Assembly (NCBI GenBank): GCA_905220665.1
Contig: CAJNAR010000163.1
Span: 62,001-126,000, forward strand
Source of the DNA: Albugo candida
Lineage: Eukaryota > Oomycota > Peronosporomycetes > Albuginales > Albuginaceae
Reading direction: 5' to 3'
DNA length: 64,000 nucleotides
Position 1 is the first letter of the stretch. Every line of letters starts with the position of its first letter. Positions 13,200-23,862 of the stretch are shown here, piece by piece. The notes beneath the pieces are model-generated. The model was not told where the DNA came from. It worked only from the letters and a program-made list of their open reading frames with translations, and made no database searches. The position numbers were made by a program, and so were the translations under genes.

Positions 13200-13695
13200 C
13201 GCATATGAAAATCAGTCCACCAATTGAAATGGTACATTTTTGGCGAAAGCGGAGCGCCTATGGTATACTGTCGTGTGTCCCCCGTCGAAAGAGGTCGTTG
13301 CAGCAATCGGTATCGTCGGTTGATCACCGAGAAGAAAAGAAGCTGATCTGCTTCGACGACATGCGCCTGGTTCAATCATTACCTCTCGATTCTAATAAAT
13401 AGAGCATTATATTAACTTATAGCGAATTTACAGTATTGGACCTTTCCAAGTTGTTTTATCTCTTTTCGAACTTTAAAGTGGCATTGCGTAAGAGCGAAAC
13501 CCTAATTTTAAGCTAAATGGAAGTACAAGCGTTGACTTCCTTGGGGGGTGAGTACTGGGTACACGTGCGCAATACGCACTATCCAAAACTTGGACAAAAA
13601 TTGGGCTCTGTGGTCGGCAGCCATTGATTTCCACAGCAGCAAATCTCTCGCTCTCCATCACAATCAAACTGAAAAACTGACACGAGACTAAGGCG

Positions 13696-14228
13696 ATGTT
13701 GTTGTTTCCGCTTATTCTGATGTACTTTGCTGTGGCTCATGGAGGTAATCATAAACGGAACGAAGGCAAGCAACTCGCCATTCAATCCAATGATGTTCCG
13801 ATCGGCATTGGTGAACCACTCGAGAATAAGAGAAGCAACTACTTTGTTTAGTTCCAACACAGAAATAATCGTTTCTTATGATGGCTGCAGTTTTAGAGAG
13901 ACAAAAAGAAGTGATGAAAGAAGTGGGGTATAATTTCGTAGCAACAAAGTTAATTGACGGCGTGCTTTACGGCGGGTATACCAATCCCACCCTCCCTGAC
14001 GAAGATGAGTCAAAACACATAGCCGCGAAGGTGAAGGAAGCGTCGGAGAGTGGACCAAAGGATTTAGTAGCAAAGGAGCGACGAACAAATAACGTGCGAC
14101 GTACCGCTGGCAGCACAAGTCAAAATGCAAGAGACAATGGAAAGCTGGCGAAAAAACCTGCTGCGAAGCCAAGTAATGTGGATATGCCAAGCTCTTTTCT
14201 ATTCGCCGGCCGTAGTCGACCCACATGA
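13696..14228 (+). CDS. Candidate secreted effector, array copy 1
   Basis: Exon 1 (13696-13744) encodes MLLFPLILMYFAVAHG, a compact signal peptide. A proposed intron 13745-13890 (146 bp, gtaatc..gctgcag) joins in phase 1 to exon 2 (13891-14228), giving 128 aa. The mature part is highly charged, contains NNVRRTAGS about 50 residues from the end, and closes with MPSSFLFAGRSRPT, the C-terminus shared by copies 2 and 4. The gene is convergent with the cutinase at 14425-15069. Odd points: the intron is far longer than the 45-61 bp usual in this window, and unspliced reading gives a 51-aa secreted peptide ending at the TAG before ttccaacac. An alternative is therefore two ORFs: a short secreted peptide and a separate 116-aa protein starting at 13878. 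No known family is recognised. Confidence 0.6.
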
Positions 14229-14424
14229 TGCCATAAATGCGGGCTTTAGAATGATCGAACTAATCGCTCTCACTTAGCTTTATAAGTAATAAAGTTCCTT
14301 CAGCACTAAGAGCCTCACTTTCTTACTTCAGTACGTCAACTGAACAGCACACTTTACACTGTAAGACGACACGTATAGACGGGAGACTCACACTGTTACA
14401 TTCATTATCACACACGACATTTGA

Positions 14425-15069
14425 CTACGTTTTATAGAAATTGGCAAGCGATTGGGCAGCAGCTGCCGTATCGCGTGTGTAAGTCAAATGAGCTGCCACA
14501 ATGGCTCCATTCTGACAAACGGGATCTCCAAATGCACAATACGCAACAATTTTGGACTTTGCGTCCACTGGCCATTGAGCAGCTATTCTTCTGTATGGGT
14601 CTCCAAACACAGCGATGCCAACGACCTTGTCCTTCAACGTAGCATCCAGCCTCATGCCGTGAACAACCATAGCGCCTGCAATCAAAGATGAGCCTTTGAC
14701 TATCGATATAGACTTTGTACCTTGCGAATATCCGCTCAAAGCAAACTTTGTTTCGGGACATTCCGCTGCTCGAGTTGTCAAATGTCGAACGGCATTGGCA
14801 CTCCCGATCGCAGCGCTTGTGATGAAGTTACTGGTAGCAGGATATACCACAGAATACCCATCTGTTCCAGGAACGTATCTTCTCAGCGCCGATAACAATG
14901 GCGTACCAACAAGTCCAAAGCCTTGTAGCTCCCCCGTTCCTCGAGCAAATATGAGCTCAAGTGGAGGACATGCTGCCAGAGTGGTCACAGGATACAAAGT
15001 CACAAGCCATACGAAACGAAAACTCAGATAATTCACCATGCAGCAGCGGAATTCGGAGAATGAGCTCAT
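14425..15069 (-). CDS. Secreted cutinase (CE5 family), array copy 1
   Basis: A 214-aa single-exon serine esterase of the cutinase family, which hydrolyses cutin or similar polyesters outside the cell. A signal peptide lies near residues 11-33 (MVNYLSFRFVWLVTLYPVTT), so Met11 is a likely start alternative to Met1. The catalytic triad is visible: Ser115 in GYSQG, Asp182 in GDPVC and His194 in AAHLTYT. Cys34/Cys104 and Cys178/Cys185 match the two family disulfides. The ARGTGE motif after the first cysteine is also conserved. Copy 1 carries Glu106, Gly126 and Asp200, where other copies have Gly106, Cys126 or Asn200. It is convergent with the effector at 13696-14228 and about 800 bp upstream of, and divergent from, the effector of unit 2. 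A role in attacking the plant surface is inference. Confidence 0.93.
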   Translation of the reverse strand: MSSFSEFRCCMVNYLSFRFVWLVTLYPVTTLAACPPLELIFARGTGELQGFGLVGTPLLSALRRYVPGTDGYSVVYPATSNFITSAAIGSANAVRHLTTRAAECPETKFALSGYSQGTKSISIVKGSSLIAGAMVVHGMRLDATLKDKVVGIAVFGDPYRRIAAQWPVDAKSKIVAYCAFGDPVCQNGAIVAAHLTYTRDTAAAAQSLANFYKT

Positions 15070-15875
15070 CGGAGAAACTCATTTTAAAAATTTGGTCAGA
15101 GGAGAGATCCGGATGAGGATCGTTGCGTCGCACGATTTCGCTTTGGATAACAGTCTTTCAATTCTGCATCGAATGAGAGAAAATGTCAGCAGACTTCAGT
15201 GAAACCGTCTTCTTCGCTGTCTCAATAGTTCTCTTCAAACTACTTAGCAAAATGTCTTTCTTGAAAACATACTTTGAGCTTTTTCATGGTGAGATATCAC
15301 TGTCGCTTTCATCATCAAAGTACAATCATTTGTAGTCATACTACTCTATCCTGTGGATTAAAGAAGCCTCTTAAACCAAATGGAGCCGAACGTATCGAGC
15401 TATACGCTATTCATACGTGGTAGAATAGGATATGCTGTCGTATGTCTCCTATCGAAAAATTTCGTTGCAGCAATCGGTATCCTCGGTTGATCACCGAGAA
15501 GAAAAGATGCTGATCTGCTTCGACGACATGCGCCTGGTTCAATCATTACCTCTCGATTCTAATAATTAGAGCATTATATTAACTTATAGCGAATTTATAG
15601 TATTGGACCTTTCCAAGTTGTTTTATCTCTTTTCGAACTTTAAAGTGGCATTGCGTAAGAGCGAAACCCTACTTTTAAGCTAAATGGAAGTACAAGCGTT
15701 GACTTCCTTGTGGGTTAAAATGGGGTACACGTGCGCAATACGCACTATCCAAAATTCGGACAAAAATTGTGTTCTGTGGTTGGCAACCATTGATTTTCAG
15801 AGCAGCAAGTTTCGCTCTCCATCGGTTCATTCTTCTTTTTACAATCAAACTGAAAATTGACACGAGGCAAAGGCG
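15070..15875. promoter_or_regulatory. Shared divergent promoter spacer with PRP28 5' remnant (unit 1/2)
   Basis: This spacer separates the start of cutinase 1 (minus) from the start of effector 2 (plus), so it must hold both promoters. At 15359-15405 the sequence aagcctcttaaaccaaatgg and following agccgaacgtatcg resembles codons 15-25 of the PRP28 gene at 26.04-26.08 kb (cagcctttcgatccgaaaga). The distance from the cutinase start (about 300 bp) is like that between cutinase 6 and PRP28. Short open frames here are not preserved between units. Equivalent spacers lie at 17266-18057, 19467-20272 and 21662-22453. Confidence 0.5.
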
Positions 15876-16426
15876 ATGTTGTTGTTTCCGCTTATTGTGA
15901 TGTACTTTGCTGTGGCTCATGGAGGTAAAAAGAAACAGAACAAAGGCAAGCAACTCACCATTCGATCCAATGATGATCCGATCGACAATGGTAAACCACT
16001 CGAGAATCCACGTAAGAGAAGCAACTACTTTGTTTAGTTCCAACACAGAAATAATCGTTTCTTGTGATGGCTGCAGCTGGAAAGATTGAAATTCTAGCGA
16101 TGGGAAACCCAGATTCTTCGAATGGAAAAACACGTGGAGAGGTCAGCACAATAGACGGGCCCAATCCAAACGAAGGTGAACCCAGATTATCCATGAGACC
16201 GGCGCAGAAGAGAGAGACCGGGAAAGCCATCCTTCCTCCAGCATTGGGTCCGAGAGTGCATCACACAGCAACATCTTTACGACTAAGCAGTGTAGTTGAA
16301 AAACGCTCTCAACAGATGATAGATTCTTGGAAAAAGACTTCAAAAGCGCAAGAGTCAGTGGCGAAGCCAAGTAATGTGGATATGCCAAGCTCTTTTCTAT
16401 TCGCCGGCCGTAGTCGACCCACATGA
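15876..16426 (+). CDS. Candidate secreted effector, array copy 2 (second type)
   Basis: Exon 1 (15876-15924) encodes MLLFPLIVMYFAVAHG. The proposed intron 15925-16076 joins in phase 1 to exon 2 (16077-16426), giving 132 aa. The first part of the mature protein (AGKIEILAMGNPDSSNGKT..) and the centre (PRVHHTATSLRLSSVVEK) are unlike copies 1, 3 and 5, and the RRTAGS motif is absent. The last 20 residues (KPSNVDMPSSFLFAGRSRPT) equal those of copy 1. Unspliced, exon 1 reads on for 53 aa as a basic secreted peptide (GGKKKQNKGKQ..). It is convergent with cutinase 2. Confidence 0.6.
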
Positions 16427-16620
16427 TGCCATAAATGCGGGCTTTAGAATGATCGAACTAATCGCTCTCACTTAGCTTTATAAGTAATAAGTTCCCTCAG
16501 CACTAAGAGCCTCACTTTCTTACTTCAGTACGTCAACTGAAAGCACACTTTACACTGTAAGACGACGCGTATAGACGGGAGACTCACACAGTTACATTCA
16601 TTATCACACACGACATTTGA

Positions 16621-17265
16621 CTACGTCTTATAGAAATTGGCAAGCGATTGGGCAGCAGCTGCCGTATTGCGTGTGTAAGTCAAATGAGCTGCCACAATGG
16701 CTCCATTCTGACAAACGGGATCTCCAAAAGCACAATACGCAACAATTTTGGACTTTGCGTCCACTGGCCATTGAGCAGCTATTCTTCTGTATGGGTCTCC
16801 AAACACAGCGATGCCAATGACCTTATCCTTCAACGTAGCATCCAGCCTCATGCCGTGAACAACCATAGCGCCTGCAATCAAAGATGAGCATTTGACTATC
16901 GATATAGACTTTGTACCTTGCGAATATCCGCTCAAAGCAAACTTTGTTCCGGGACATTCCGCTGCTCGAGTTGTCAAATGTCGAACGGCATTGGCACTCC
17001 CGATCGCAGCGCTTGTGATGAAGTTACTGGTAGCAGGATATACCACAGAATACCCATCAGTTCCAGGAACGTATCTTCTCAGCGCCGATAACAATGGCGT
17101 GCCAACAAGTCCAAAGCCTTGTAGCTCCCCCGTTCCTCGAGCAAATATGAGCTCAAGTGGAGGACATGCTGCCAAAGCGGTCACAGGATACAAAGTCACA
17201 AGCCATACGAAACGAAAACTCAGATAATTCACCATGCAGCAGCGGAATTCGGAGAATGAGCTCAT
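16621..17265 (-). CDS. Secreted cutinase, array copy 2
   Basis: A 214-aa cutinase with the full GYSQG, GDPVC and AAHLTYT catalytic set and four cysteines in the usual disulfide positions. It belongs to the subtype with Ala30, Gly106 (CPGTK), Cys126 and Ile150 (DKVIG), shared with copies 4 and 5. The extra Cys126, a few residues after the nucleophile motif, would be unpaired in the classical fold. Nearly identical in sequence to the broken copy 4. Confidence 0.93.
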   Translation of the reverse strand: MSSFSEFRCCMVNYLSFRFVWLVTLYPVTALAACPPLELIFARGTGELQGFGLVGTPLLSALRRYVPGTDGYSVVYPATSNFITSAAIGSANAVRHLTTRAAECPGTKFALSGYSQGTKSISIVKCSSLIAGAMVVHGMRLDATLKDKVIGIAVFGDPYRRIAAQWPVDAKSKIVAYCAFGDPVCQNGAIVAAHLTYTRNTAAAAQSLANFYKT

Positions 17266-18057
17266 CGGAGAAACTCATTTTAAAAATTTGGTCAGAGGAG
17301 AGATCCGGATGAGGATCGTTGCGTCGCACGATTTCGCTTTGGATAACAGTCTTTCAATTCTGCATCGAATGAGAGAAAATGTCAGCAGACTTCAGTGAAA
17401 CCGTCTTCTCCGCTGTCTCAATAGTTCTCTTCAAACTGCTTAGCAAAATGTCTTTCCTGAAACCATACATTACACTTTGCATGGTTAGATATCACTGTCG
17501 CTTTCATCATCAAAGTACAATGATTTGTAGTCATACTACTCCTTCCGGTAAATTAGAGAAGCCTCTTTAAACCAAATGGAGCCGAACGTATCGAACCATA
17601 CGCTTTTCATACGAGGTAGAATAGGATATGCTGTCGTATGTCTCCTATCGAAAAATTTCGTTGCAGCAATCGGTATCCTCGGTTGATCACCGAGAAGAAA
17701 AGATGCTGATCTGCTTCGACGACATGCGTCTGGTTCAACCCTTACCTCCCGATTCTAATAAATAGAGCATTATATTAACTTATAGCGAATTTATAGTATT
17801 GGACCTTTCCAAGTTGTTTTATCTCTTTTCGAACTTTAAAGTGGCATTGCGTAAGAGCGAAACCCTTTTTTAAGCTAAATCGAACTATAAGCGTTGACCT
17901 CCTTGGGGGTGAAGATGGGGTACACGTGCGCAATACGCACTATCCAAAATTTGGATAAAAAATTGGGTTCTGTGGTCGGCAGCCATTGATTTCCACAGCA
18001 GCAAATCTCTCGCTCTCCATCACAATCAAACTGAAAGACTGACACGAGACAAAGGCG

Positions 18058-18625
18058 ATGTTGTTGTTTCCGCTTATTCTGATGTACTTTGCTGTGGCTC
18101 ATGGAGGTAAAAAGAAACGGAACAAAGGCAAGCAACCCATCATTCGATCCAATGATGATCCGATCGACACTGGTAAACAAGTCGAGAAATCACGTAAGAG
18201 AAGCAACTACTTTGTTTAGTTCCAACAAATAATCGTTTCTTATAATAGCTGTAGCTAAACTGGATCAAGCTGCACTAATAAAAATGATGGGTTTGAGGCT
18301 TGTAGCAACAATTGAAGGTGTCGGCGTGTATCAACAGGTCAAAAACAATCCCGATCCTGATAACGAGGAGGCGACACTCTTCGTTGGACCGCCGCCCGAG
18401 ATAGACCCGGTAAAAGTCAAGAATCCTACAGGACAAACAGCATGGACTGGGCCAAGGAATATAGAAGCAAATGAGCGACGAAGAAATAAAGTGCGACGTA
18501 CCGCTGGCAGTGCACAGCAAAATGCAAGAGACAAGGGAAAGCTAGCGCAAAAATCTGCTGCGAAGCTAGGTTCTGTGACTATGCCAAGCTCTTTTATCTT
18601 GGGCGGACCTAGTCGACCCACCTGA
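18058..18625 (+). CDS. Candidate secreted effector, array copy 3 (first type)
   Basis: Exon 1 (18058-18106) encodes the standard MLLFPLILMYFAVAHG signal peptide. The proposed intron 18107-18254 (ends gctgtag) leads in phase 1 to exon 2 (18255-18625), giving 139 aa. This copy supports splicing: it has no ATG at the position used in copies 1 and 2, yet the frame stays open from the acceptor to the shared region (AKLDQAALIKMMGLRLVATI). It keeps the NKVRRTAGS motif and ends MPSSFILGGPSRPT. The middle has an acidic and proline-rich stretch (NNPDPDNEEATLFVGPPPE). It is convergent with cutinase 3. Confidence 0.6.
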
Positions 18626-18821
18626 TGCCATAAATGTGCGCTCTAGACTGATCGAACTAATCGCTCTCACTTAGCTTTATAAGTAATAAAGTTCCTTCAG
18701 CACTAAGAGCCTCACTTTCTTACTTCAGTACGTCAACTGAACAGCACACTTTACACTGTAAGACGACACGTATAGACGGGAGACTCACACTGTTACATTC
18801 ATTATCACACACGACATTTGA

Positions 18822-19466
18822 CTACGTTTTATAGAAATCGGCAAGCGATTGGGCAGCAGCTGCCGTATTGCGTGTGTAAGTCAAATGAGCTGCCACAATG
18901 GCTCCATTCTGACAAACGGGATCTCCAAATGCACAATACGCAACAATTTTGGACTTTGCGTCCACTGGCCATTGAGCAGCTATTCTTCTGTATGGGTCTC
19001 CAAACACAGCGATGCCAACGACCTTGTCCTTCAACGTAGCATCCAGCCTCATGCCGTGAACAACCATAGCGCCTGCAATCAAAGATGAGCATTTGACTAT
19101 CGATATAGACTTTGTACCTTGCGAATATCCGCTCAAAGCAAACTTTGTTTCGGGACATTCCGCTGCTCGAGTTGTCAAATGTCGAACGGCATTGGCACTC
19201 CCGATCGCAGCGCTTGTGATGAAGTTACTGGTAGCAGGATATACCACAGAATACCCATCTGTTCCAGGAACGTATCTTCTCAGCGCCGATAACAATGGCG
19301 TACCAACAAGTCCAAAGCCTTGTAGCTCCCCCGTTCCTCGAGCAAATATGAGCTCAAGTGGAGGACATGCTGCCAGAGTGGTCACAGGATACAAAGTCAC
19401 AAGCCATACGAAACGAAAACTCAGATAATTCACCATGCAGCAGCGGAATTCGGAGAATGAGCTCAT
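18822..19466 (-). CDS. Secreted cutinase, array copy 3
   Basis: A 214-aa cutinase with intact Ser-Asp-His triad and cysteine pattern. It shares Thr30, Glu106 and Val150 with copy 1 but has Cys126 and Asn200, and a unique Asp near the C-terminus (SLADFYKT). It is a mosaic between the copy 1 and copy 2 subtypes, which fits gene conversion within the array. Confidence 0.93.
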   Translation of the reverse strand: MSSFSEFRCCMVNYLSFRFVWLVTLYPVTTLAACPPLELIFARGTGELQGFGLVGTPLLSALRRYVPGTDGYSVVYPATSNFITSAAIGSANAVRHLTTRAAECPETKFALSGYSQGTKSISIVKCSSLIAGAMVVHGMRLDATLKDKVVGIAVFGDPYRRIAAQWPVDAKSKIVAYCAFGDPVCQNGAIVAAHLTYTRNTAAAAQSLADFYKT

Positions 19467-20272
19467 CGGAGAAACTCATTTTAAAAATTTGGTCAGAGGA
19501 GAGATCCGGATGAGGATCGTTGCGTCGCACGATTTCGCTTTGGATAACAGTCTTTCAATTCTGCATCGAATGAGAGAAAATGTCAGCAGACTTCAGTGAA
19601 ACCGTCTTCTTCGCTGTCTCAATAGTTCTCTTCAAACTACTTAGCAAAATGTCTTTCTTGAAAACATACTTTGAGCTTTTTCATGGTGAGATATCACTGT
19701 CGCTTTCATCATCAAAGTACAATCATTTGTAGTCATACTACTCTATCCTGTGGATTAAAGAAGCCTCTTAAACCAAATGGAGCCGAACGTATCGAGCTAT
19801 ACGCTATTCATACGTGGTAGAATAGGATATGCTGTCGTATGTCTCCTATCGAAAAATTTCGTTGCAGCAATCGGTATCCTCGGTTGATCACCGAGAAGAA
19901 AAGATGCTGATCTGTTTCGACGACATGCGCCTGGTTCAATCATTACCTCTCGATTCTAATAATTAGAGCATTATATTAACTTATAGCGAATTTATAGTAT
20001 TGGACCTTTCCAAGTTGTTTTATCTCTTTTCGAACTTTAAAGTGGCATTGCGTAAGAGCGAAACCCTACTTTTAAGCTAAATGGAAGTACAAGCGTTGAC
20101 TTCCTTGTGGGTTAAAATGGGGTACACGTGCGCAATACGCACTATCCAAAATTCGGACAAAAATTGTGTTCTGTGGTTGGCAACCATTGATTTTCAGAGC
20201 AGCAAGTTTCGCTCTCCATCGGTTCATTCTTCTTTTTACAATCAAACTGAAAATTGACACGAGGCAAAGGCG

Positions 20273-20823
20273 ATGTTGTTGTTTCCGCTTATTGTGATGT
20301 ACTTTGCTGTGGCTCATGGAGGTAAAAAGAAACAGAACAAAGGCAAGCAACTCACCATTCGATCCAATGATGATCCGATCGACAATGGTAAACCACTCGA
20401 GAATCCACGTAAGAGAAGCAACTACTTTGTTTAGTTCCAACACAGAAATAATCGTTTCTTGTGATGGCTGCAGCTGGAAAGATTGAAATTCTAGCGATGG
20501 GAAACCCAGATTCTTCGAATGGAAAAACACGTGGAGAGGTCAGCACAATAGACGGGCCCAATCCAAACGAAGGTGAACCCAGATTATCCATGAGACCGGC
20601 GCAGAAGAGAGAGACCGGGAAAGCCATCCTTCCTCCAGCATTGGGTCCGAGAGTGCATCACACAGCAACATCTTTACGACTAAGCAGTGTAGTTGAAAAA
20701 CGCTCTCAACAGATGATAGATTCTTGGAAAAAGACTTCAAAAGCGCAAGAGTCAGTGGCGAAGCCAAGTAATGTGGATATGCCAAGCTCTTTTCTATTCG
20801 CCGGCCGTAGTCGACCCACATGA
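20273..20823 (+). CDS. Candidate secreted effector, array copy 4 (second type)
   Basis: Exon 1 (20273-20321), proposed intron 20322-20473 and exon 2 (20474-20823) give a 132-aa protein identical to array copy 2. Its partner cutinase is frameshifted, so this unit may deliver the effector alone. Confidence 0.6.
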
Positions 20824-21017
20824 TGCCATAAATGCGGGCTTTAGAATGATCGAACTAATCGCTCTCACTTAGCTTTATAAGTAATAAGTTCCCTCAGCAC
20901 TAAGAGCCTCACTTTCTTACTTCAGTACGTCAACTGAAAGCACACTTTACACTGTAAGACGACGCGTATAGACGGGAGACTCACACAGTTACATTCATTA
21001 TCACACACGACATTTGA

Positions 21018-21661
21018 CTACGTCTTATAGAAATTGGCAAGCGATTGGGCAGCAGCTGCCGTATTGCGTGTGTAAGTCAAATGAGCTGCCACAATGGCTC
21101 CATTCTGACAAACGGGATCTCCAAAAGCACAATACGCAACAATTTTGGACTTTGCGTCCACTGGCCATTGAGCAGCTATTCTTCTGTATGGGTCTCCAAA
21201 CACAGCGATGCCAATGACCTTATCCTTCAACGTAGCATCCAGCCTCATGCCGTGAACAACCATAGCGCCTGCAATCAAAGATGAGCATTTGACTATCGAT
21301 ATAGACTTTGTACCTTGCGAATATCCGCTCAAAGCAAACTTTGTTCGGGACATTCCGCTGCTCGAGTTGTCAAATGTCGAACGGCATTGGCACTCCCGAT
21401 CGCAGCGCTTGTGATGAAGTTACTGGTAGCAGGATATACCACAGAATACCCATCAGTTCCAGGAACGTATCTTCTCAGCGCCGATAACAATGGCGTACCA
21501 ACAAGTCCAAAGCCTTGTAGCTCCCCCGTTCCTCGAGCAAATATGAGCTCAAGTGGAGGACATGCTGCCAAAGCGGTCACAGGATACAAAGTCACAAGCC
21601 ATACGAAACGAAAACTCAGATAATTCACCATGCAGCAGCGGAATTCGGAGAATGAGCTCAT
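21018..21661 (-). pseudogene. Secreted cutinase, array copy 4, frameshifted
   Basis: Near-identical to copy 2 but one C is missing at about 21345 (ttgttcgggac instead of ttgttccgggac). The N-terminal frame (21661 to 21329) stops soon after Cys104, and the part with GYSQG, GDPVC and AAHLTYT (21353 to 21018) falls in another frame. As written it cannot make an active enzyme. The lesion is either a very young inactivation or a consensus error in a nearly identical repeat. Confidence 0.85.
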
Positions 21662-22453
21662 CGGAGAAACTCATTTTAAAAATTTGGTCAGAGGAGAGAT
21701 CCGGATGAGGATCGTTGCGTCGCACGATTTCGCTTTGGATAACAGTCTTTCAATTCTGCATCGAATGAGAGAAAATGTCAGCAGACTTCAGTGAAACCGT
21801 CTTCTCCGCTGTCTCAATAGTTCTCTTCAAACTGCTTAGCAAAATGTCTTTCCTGAAACCATACATTACACTTTGCATGGTTAGATATCACTGTCGCTTT
21901 CATCATCAAAGTACAATGATTTGTAGTCATACTACTCCTTCCGGTAAATTAGAGAAGCCTCTTTAAACCAAATGGAGCCGAACGTATCGAACCATACGCT
22001 TTTCATACGAGGTAGAATAGGATATGCTGTCGTATGTCTCCTATCGAAAAATTTCGTTGCAGCAATCGGTATCCTCGGTTGATCACCGAGAAGAAAAGAT
22101 GCTGATCTGCTTCGACGACATGCGTCTGGTTCAACCCTTACCTCCCGATTCTAATAAATAGAGCATTATATTAACTTATAGCGAATTTATAGTATTGGAC
22201 CTTTCCAAGTTGTTTTATCTCTTTTCGAACTTTAAAGTGGCATTGCGTAAGAGCGAAACCCTTTTTTAAGCTAAATCGAACTATAAGCGTTGACCTCCTT
22301 GGGGGTGAAGATGGGGTACACGTGCGCAATACGCACTATCCAAAATTTGGATAAAAAATTGGGTTCTGTGGTCGGCAGCCATTGATTTCCACAGCAGCAA
22401 ATCTCTCGCTCTCCATCACAATCAAACTGAAAGACTGACACGAGACAAAGGCG

Positions 22454-23021
22454 ATGTTGTTGTTTCCGCTTATTCTGATGTACTTTGCTGTGGCTCATGG
22501 AGGTAAAAAGAAACGGAACAAAGGCAAGCAACTCGCCATTCGATCGAATGATGATCCGATCGACACTGGTAAACAAGTCGAGAAATCACGTAAGAGAAGC
22601 AACTCCTTTGTTTAGTTCCAACAAATAATCGTTTCTTATAATAGCTGTAGCTGAACTGGATCAAGCTGCACTAATAAAAATGATGGGTTTGAGGCATGTA
22701 GCAACAATTGAAGGTGTCGGCGTGTATCAACAGGTCAAAAACAATCCCGATCCTGATAACGAGGAGGCGACACTCTTCACTGGACCGCCGCCGGAGATAG
22801 AGCCGGTAAAAGTCAAGAATCCTACAGGACGAACAGCATGGACTGAACCAAGGAATATAGAAGCAAATGAGCGACGAAGAAATAAAGTGCGACGTACCGC
22901 TGGCAGTGCACAGCAAAAGGCAAGAGACAATGGAAAGCTAGCGCAAAAATCTGCGCCGAAGCCAAGTAATCTGGCTATGCCAAGCTCTTTTATCTTGGGC
23001 GGACCTAGTCGACCCACATGA
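22454..23021 (+). CDS. Candidate secreted effector, array copy 5 (first type)
   Basis: Exon 1 (22454-22502), proposed intron 22503-22650 and exon 2 (22651-23021) give 139 aa. It is closest to copy 3 but carries several amino-acid replacements in the mature part (for example LFTGPPPEIEP for LFVGPPPEIDP, and a C-terminal KPSNLAMPSSFILGG). Its length is unchanged. As in copy 3, exon 2 has no ATG near the acceptor. Confidence 0.6.
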
Positions 23022-23217
23022 TGCCATAAATGTGCGCTCTAGACTGATCGAACTAATCGCTCTCACTTAGCTTTATAAGTAATAAAGTTCCTTCAGCACT
23101 AAGAGCCTCACTTTCTTACTTCAGTACGTCAACTGAAAAGCACACTTAACGCTGTAAGACGACGCGTATAGACGGGAGACTCACACTGTTACATTCATTA
23201 TCACACACGACATTTGA

Positions 23218-23862
23218 CTACGTTTTATAGAAATTGGCAAGCGATTGGGCAGCAGCTGCCGTATTGCGTGTGTAAGTCAAATGAGCTGCCACAATGGCTC
23301 CATTCTGACAAACGGGATCTCCAAAAGCACAATACGCAACAATTTTGGACTTTGCGTCCACTGGCCATTGAGCAGCTATTCTTCTGTATGGGTCTCCAAA
23401 CACAGCGATGCCAATGACCTTATCCTTCAACGTAGCATCCAGCTTCATGCCGTGAACAACCATAGCGCCTGCAATCAAAGATGAGCATTTGACTATCGAT
23501 ATAGACTTTGTACCTTGCGAATATCCGCTCAAAGCAAACTTTGTTCCGGGACATTCCGCTGCTCGAGTTGTCAAATGTCGAACGGCATTGGCACTCCCGA
23601 TCGCAGCGCTTGTGATGAAGTTACTGGTAGCAGGATATACCACAGAATACCCATCAGTTCCAGGAACGTATCTTCTCAGCGCCGATAACAATGGCGTGCC
23701 AACAAGTCCAAAGCCTTGTAGCTCCCCCGTTCCTCGAGCAAATATGAGCTCAAGTGGAGGACATGCTGCCAAAGCGGTCACAGGATACAAAGTCACAAGC
23801 CATACGAAACGAAAACTCAGATAATTCACCATGCAGCAGCGGAATTCGGAGAATGAGCTCAT
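23218..23862 (-). CDS. Secreted cutinase, array copy 5
   Basis: A 214-aa cutinase with complete catalytic triad, subtype of copy 2 (Ala30, Gly106, Cys126, Ile150) with one distinguishing change, Lys140 in HGMKLD where the others have Arg. Last intact cutinase of the array. Confidence 0.93.
   Translation of the reverse strand: MSSFSEFRCCMVNYLSFRFVWLVTLYPVTALAACPPLELIFARGTGELQGFGLVGTPLLSALRRYVPGTDGYSVVYPATSNFITSAAIGSANAVRHLTTRAAECPGTKFALSGYSQGTKSISIVKCSSLIAGAMVVHGMKLDATLKDKVIGIAVFGDPYRRIAAQWPVDAKSKIVAYCAFGDPVCQNGAIVAAHLTYTRNTAAAAQSLANFYKT

Larger units (their letters stand above)
15070..19466. repeat. 4.4-kb higher-order repeat, first copy (units 2+3)
   Basis: Features here recur in 19467-23862 at a constant offset of 4,397 bp (for example 15876 to 20273, 16621 to 21018), dropping to 4,396 bp after position 21345 because of one deleted base. 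Unit 2's effector exons and spacer look identical to unit 4's. This is a recent duplication of a two-unit block. Confidence 0.85.
19467..23862. repeat. 4.4-kb higher-order repeat, second copy (units 4+5)
   Basis: Second copy of the dimer at 15070-19466. It differs by scattered substitutions, mostly in the unit 5 effector and cutinase, and by a one-base deletion in the unit 4 cutinase. Confidence 0.85.

Noticed and set aside
14696..15031. Plus-strand ORF of 111 codons opposite each cutinase
   Set aside because: It is a shadow of the cutinase codons; its conservation follows from the enzyme gene.
15186..15350. Small ORFs beginning MSADFSETVF in the spacers
   Set aside because: Reading frames and lengths are not kept between units, and no signal peptide or motif is present.
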